Below, piece by piece: positions 60,097-64,000 of a stretch of 64,000 nucleotides of DNA; the first letter of the stretch is position 1, and each line of letters opens with the position of its first letter. Source of the DNA: CAZBDV01 sp964490765. GTDB lineage: Bacteria > Cloacimonadota > Cloacimonadia > Cloacimonadales > JAJBBL01. The notes beneath the pieces are model-generated. The model saw only the letters and a list, made by a program, of their open reading frames with translations, ran no database searches and was not told the origin of the DNA. The stretch spans positions 44,423-108,422 of the forward strand of contig CAZBDV010000006.1 in assembly GCA_964490765.1 (NCBI GenBank), read 5' to 3'. A program made the translations under genes and the position numbers.

Positions 60097-62704
60097 TTCA
60101 TTCTATCTTGATGATTTCCTGCTTGAGAACCTGCCTGGTGACCCGATCCTGCTTCTCAGCCCCGAAGGATTTCCCTTTATCGCTGTCGAAGGGGGTTCTT
60201 CACCAGCAGTTACTTTCACCCTGATCAATGATGGGAGTGGAACCCTCGCTATTCAGGAAGAAGATCTACAATTCAGTGGCGATGATGCTGATGATTTTGC
60301 CCTCGTGGATGTAACTTTCCCCATCTTTATTGCTGAAGATAGTTCGATAGATATCGACATGGTCTTCTCTCCTGATAGCCCGGGGAGCAAGAGTGCAACC
60401 CTGGAGATCGCTTATAACGGCCCGGACTCACCCTATACAACTCAGCTCAGTGGTGAAGCATATCCCTCTGGTACAGCTCTCTTCGGAATAGGAGACGATG
60501 TTAGCTCCGCAACAGAGGGACCTCTGAACATCTTTTTTGCCAATCAGCGAGCTCAGATGGTCTATACAGCCGATGAGATCTTAGCTTCAGGCCATACTGG
60601 CCCGGGTGTAATCACCGATTTCGGTTACTATGTCGAATCCGCTCCCGAGACAGCAATTACCAATTTCCAGCTGAAGATGAAGCATACGACCGATTCTAAT
60701 GTCAGCAGCCATGACCAGAATTTCAGCGATAGTCATATCGTCTATTATAACAGCAGCTATATGCCGGAAGAAGGTTATGACCTGCTCGAACTGGACGAGC
60801 CTTTTGTCTGGAACGGTATAGATAATATCAAGGTCGAAATGATCTTCAGTGGTGTGGATCCGACCAGTCAATCTGGTATTACCAGGATCTATAATCACCC
60901 TGTTACTGCCGGGTATCGCAATGTCCGTTCCCAGACTGGTAATGTCTCCAATGCTTATACAAATCAGATCAGGAACTGGAAGCCACAGGCTATGATGCTG
61001 CTCGATGAAGGTCCTTCTACTCCCTGGCCGGTTGTTACTGATATCTCGGACTTTTACGAGTTTGTCTTCCCGGGAGAGACGGAAACAGCCCAATTCACAC
61101 TCTCCAATGCAGGAAGCCAGGATCTGGTCTTCAACATCGGCTCGGATGAATATCCCGGCCTGATTACAGCAAATCCGGCACTCGGTTACATCTTACCCGG
61201 TGAACAGGCTACCATTGAGCTCACCTTCGCTCCGGCCGGGCTGGAAGCTGGTATCTACTACCCCGATCTGGTAATAGAGCATAACGGAATAAGCGATGAT
61301 CTGTTGATCCCCTGCGAGATCAGGGTTTTACCGGAGACGGTGTATATTATGGAGGATTTCTCTGGAAGCTGGCCACCCTCTGGCTGGACGCGAACCTCTA
61401 CTCTCGACGAGGTGAACTGGAAAAGGACGAATACGGCTGCAGCAGGGAGAAGATACCCCGAAGCCTGCTTCGATACTACTCCACTGGCTCTGCAAGCCGG
61501 GACACAGAGACTTATAACCCCTCCGCTCGATACTTCGGGATACACTAATATCCATCTCGAATTCCACCACGCTCATGTGTTGAATTACGGAAATGTTGAG
61601 CTGATGCTGGAGACTACGAGTGACGGTGATAACTGGAATACGATTGCTACATTCCCTTCTGAGACGTTCGGCGCTAACCTGTTCCAGGCCATTATCAATA
61701 ACGAAGATGTCGGCTCTGAAAACTTCCAGATTGCCTGGACTTTTGTGGGTGATTCCTTCTTTACCTATGGCTGGTACATTGACGAGATCATGATCGCCGG
61801 TGGTGAGGAGAACGGTACAATAGCCGGAACAGTCAATCTGCTCGGTGGAGACGGTGATGTAACCGATGTTTCTATCACAGACGGTGACGTTACGGTAAAC
61901 CCCGGAGCAGACGGTTCATATTCTCTTAACCTCTATCCGGGTAACTACTATATTGCTGCCACCCTTGAGGGTTATGTTAACAGTGTAGTTTACGATATCA
62001 CCGTCGAAGAAGGAGAAACAACCAATCTCGATATAGATCTGGAATGGATCGCTCCTGTGCTATATCCGCCGAACGATTTCGCAGCGGGCGTCCAGGATTA
62101 TAACAGTGTCCTTTTAGGCTGGGAAGAACCTGGCGTCGGCACAGAAGAGCTCTATCATCATACCGGATATACCAATCTCGGTATCGGAACCGGTGAGCCG
62201 GTAGATTTCATCGTAGCAGCCCGTTTCACTGCTGATGAGCTGGCCGAATATTACGGGGACTGGGAACTGACCGGTGTCAATATCATCCTTCACTCTATGG
62301 ACTTCGATTATGTCGCCATCCAAGTTTACGAGGGGGGTAGCTTCGGTGATCCCGGAACTCTCGTTTATGAAGAGGATATCACCAATACTATTATTGCCCA
62401 GAACTGGGTAGAGCATATCCTGACCACACCTGTTCAACTGGTAGAAGGTAATGAATACTGGCTCGCCTACGATATCAGTGCTACCGGCGACCATCCGGCA
62501 GCCTGTGACGAAGGCCCGGCAGTAGCAGGTAAGGGAGACTGGATGTACGAGAACGGTGTATGGGTGGAAATGAGTGTAGAATACGGCCTCGATGCCAACT
62601 GGATCATCAACGGCGTAATCAGCGAAACATACGAGAGCGGAACCAGAATCAGCTCCAATACTAAAAAGCTCGGTAACCGGGCAATAGAATCTACTCGCTC
62701 TGCT
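60042..62704 (+). CDS. Giant modular secreted protein, part 2 of 3
   Basis: Continuation in the frame of 60044. After the duplicate it completes the second anchor-J domain (SFYLDDFLLENLPGDP), then an ASH/DUF1573-like sandwich (SPAVTFTLINDGSGTLAIQE; IDIDMVFSPDSPGSKSATLE), a surface-module domain (LFGIGDDVSSATEGPLN to WKPQAMMLLDEG), a second ASH-like unit (ETAQFTLSNAGSQDLVFNIG), a third anchor-J domain (YIMEDFSGSWPPSGW to YGWYIDEIMIAGG), a carboxypeptidase-regulatory-like sandwich (GTIAGTVNLLGGDGDVTDVS) and part of an FnIII module with a long insert. It ends at 62704 on a complete codon. Repeated beta-sandwiches suggest adhesion or glycan binding; no catalytic motif is seen. Confidence 0.78.
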
Positions 62705-62804
62705 NNNNNNNNNNNNNNNNNNNNNNNNNNNNNNNNNNNNNNNNNNNNNNNNNNNNNNNNNNNNNNNNNNNNNNNNNNNNNNNNNNNNNNNNNNNNNNNN
62801 NNNN
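62705..62804. other. Assembly gap of unknown true length
   Basis: 100 N with no shared sequence on the two sides. Codon frames before (ends at 62704) and after (starts at 62805) agree only if the missing length is a multiple of three; 100 is not, so it is a placeholder. The missing part probably holds the rest of an FnIII module and perhaps further repeats. Confidence 0.8.
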
Positions 62805-63386
62805 GTAGAGATATCGATTACACTCCCGGCACCGGTAGATGTCAATGCAACTTCTGACGTAAACGATATCCTCATCGAGTGGGAACTCCCCGGAGATTCC
62901 CGCGGTATAGAATCCTTCAATATCTATCAGGACGAGACATTCGTGGCGAATAGCGATTCTCTATCTTATCGTCACGAAGATGTCCCGGACGGAACATATA
63001 TCTATAATGTCGCAATCGTCTTCAGTGGAGATAACGAAGGTGAATGGTCGGAAGATGTAGAGGTTATCCACGAAACTACATCTGCTGAAGATCCCTCCCT
63101 GATACCCGCCGTTACCGAGCTTAAAGGTAACTATCCCAACCCCTTCAACCCCGATACCACCATTGAATTCGCCCTCGATAAACCGGGTAGAGTGAAGCTG
63201 GAAATCTTCAATATCAAGGGGGAAAAGGTAAAAACTCTCCTCAATGATCATCTCGAAGCAGCACATCATTCGATCATCTGGAACGGCCAGGATGACCGTG
63301 GTAGAACTGTCGGTAGCGGAGTCTTCTTCTACCGTATGGTTACCAGAGATTTTACTGATGTGAGAAAGATGATTATGATCAAATAG
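62805..63386 (+). CDS. Giant modular secreted protein, part 3 of 3: FnIII module and C-terminal sorting domain
   Basis: 193 codons. It starts with the last strand of an FnIII module (VEISITLPAPVDVNA), then a full FnIII unit (ILIEWELPGDSRGIESFNIY; YIYNVAIVFSGDNEGEWSED). The last 85 residues are the T9SS-type sorting domain: LKGNYPNPFNPDTTIEFALD, VKLEIFNIKGEKVKTLLND, HHSIIWNGQDDRGRTVGSG, FFYRMVTRDFTDVRKMIMI. It closely matches that of the 28190 protein, so both are expected at the cell surface. Internal ATGs such as 62943 are not starts. Total length is at least 1487 residues plus the gap. Confidence 0.82.
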   Translation, partial: VEISITLPAPVDVNATSDVNDILIEWELPGDSRGIESFNIYQDETFVANSDSLSYRHEDVPDGTYIYNVAIVFSGDNEGEWSEDVEVIHETTSAEDPSLIPAVTELKGNYPNPFNPDTTIEFALDKPGRVKLEIFNIKGEKVKTLLNDHLEAAHHSIIWNGQDDRGRTVGSGVFFYRMVTRDFTDVRKMIMIK

Positions 63387-63550
63387 CTGACTCCTCTCTC
63401 AGGGTTGTGATAGAAAGCTCTGTTCTGGTGGTTTGAAGTGTCGTGGTCGAATTAGCCGGTGAAATAGCTGGTTATTGAAGCTGAATAGCCTGATAAAAAA
63501 AGCTTCAGTAACTTAATCGAGTGAAGAACAGAGATTCTGGCAACCCGTCG

Positions 63551-63580
63551 ATACGGAGCAGAAGATAAACTGCTCCGTAT
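63551..63580. repeat. Perfect 11-pair inverted repeat
   Basis: ATACGGAGCAG (63551-63561) pairs with CTGCTCCGTAT (63570-63580), eight-base loop. About 165 bases after the giant gene. No T-run follows; it could be a 3' stabilising hairpin or weak terminator. Confidence 0.55.
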
Positions 63581-63636
63581 CCGGGGGGAATCAGCAAATT
63601 TATACTTTCCTGGATTAGAAAACCTACCCGAAACCT

Positions 63637-63669
63637 GAGCCGGCAGGCTCGATTCCTTCCTGCCGGCTC
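63637..63669. repeat. 11-pair inverted repeat, related to the one at 57282
   Basis: GAGCCGGCAGG (63637-63647) pairs with CCTGCCGGCTC (63659-63669), loop of 11, followed by CATCTTTTAG. The GAGCCGGCA/GCCGGCTCC core is shared with 57282-57315. It may act as the terminator of the giant gene. Confidence 0.55.
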
Positions 63670-64000
63670 CATCTTTTAGATACCCCTCTCGTCCGAAATT
63701 CACAAATCTCTATCTGTCGCCACTCAATAAAACCCTCCGAAACACCCTCATGACAAAATAAAAATGAAAAGATTCCTGCACGTCTCCTAATTGACTCATT
63801 ATGCCTTAATTTATCTTAAATCTGAATCACAATGGACGGTTGCTATGAAAGTGCGCTCTATCAGTTCGGTTACTGGGCTGCTGGCCCTGATTGTCACGAA
63901 ATGCGCATTTTTGGGCTCTTTTTGCCCTTCGACAGGTTAGATGTCCAGCTCAGCGGAGAACGGCTGATTAACGAGAGTTTAGCTGCTATGAAAAATTATG

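Larger units (their letters stand above)
63387..64000. other. Right-edge intergenic region
   Basis: 614 bases after the giant gene with two hairpins (63551 and 63637). An open frame starts at the ATG at 63832 and runs to the window edge (56 codons, DGCYESALYQFGYW...), but no Shine-Dalgarno is seen. Its start could be the first codons of a gene outside the window. Otherwise nothing is recognised. Confidence 0.4.

Noticed and set aside
62943..63386. Separate 147-codon gene at the end of the giant protein
   Set aside because: The frame is open back to the gap edge at 62805 and contains the end of an FnIII module; it is a fragment of the same gene.
63844..63939. Short 31-codon frame near the right edge
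   Set aside because: Too short, no ribosome site, no recognisable motif.

Overview
The window looks like part of the chromosome of a Gram-negative, anaerobic, fermentative bacterium of the Fibrobacterota-Chlorobiota-Bacteroidota (FCB) side of the tree; Candidatus Cloacimonadota is my best guess. The reasons are two large secreted proteins ending in the NYPNPFNP-type C-terminal sorting domain, a complete Rnf complex with a long multi-cluster RnfB, B12-mutase helper proteins (MeaB and a GlmL-type protein), outer-membrane biogenesis factors (LolA, LptE) and a PorV-like barrel domain. The lineage is an inference; there is no rRNA here. Gene density is high, with many ATGA overlaps and good Shine-Dalgarno sites (GGAGG).

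Layout. 1-4375 (minus): type IV pilus operon (pilin, PilT, two prepilin-like proteins, PilM, start of PilN), with a good sigma-54 promoter before the pilin. 4832-8919 (plus): exported two-domain parvulin with TPRs, class II aldolase, GAPDH, then a hairpin. 9090-16371 (plus): a glycogen/alpha-glucan operon (debranching enzyme, glycogen-synthase-like GT, GH57 amylase, glucan phosphorylase), followed by RNase PH. 17232-22762 (plus): two small membrane proteins, a radical SAM/SPASM protein, Lon, a small DUF4911-like protein and MeaB. 22791-27987 (minus): rnfCDGEAB. 28190-30280 (plus): a secreted repeat protein with sorting domain. 30326-31630 (minus): amidase. 31945-34124 (minus): nadC, zinc-ribbon coiled-coil protein, RNase P RNA and initiator tRNA. 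34337-40917 (minus): lptE, pseudouridine synthase, ychF, ftsK, lolA, manC, closed by a terminator. 41024-42241 (plus): an HTH-EIIA fusion and purE. 42347-46895 (minus): gntR, ABC ATPase, ABC permease and a barrel-fused SppA. 47142-52945 (plus): membrane alpha/beta hydrolase, a double-length GlmL-family protein and an exported ferredoxin. 52955-57139 (minus): small exported protein, mini membrane protein, PepF, UPF0316 protein and a DUF6765-like protein. 57707-63386 (plus): TrmB-type regulator and a giant modular adhesin-like protein that is interrupted by two assembly gaps.

Together the genes describe a cell that stores and burns glucan through glycolysis, conserves energy by ferredoxin:NAD oxidoreduction at Rnf, probably uses B12-dependent mutases encoded elsewhere, moves or attaches with type IV pili, and exports large sorting-signal proteins. 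Two parS sites (31790 and 42242, the latter a perfect 16-base palindrome) suggest that the window lies near the chromosome origin. I found no prophage, insertion sequence, CRISPR array or defence island. The most unusual items are the GlmL-family protein with an extra C-terminal half of about 480 residues, SppA fused to a predicted outer-membrane barrel, the excisionase-like HTH fused to a PTS EIIA domain, and an exported ferredoxin beside a possibly degenerate superoxide-reductase-like protein.
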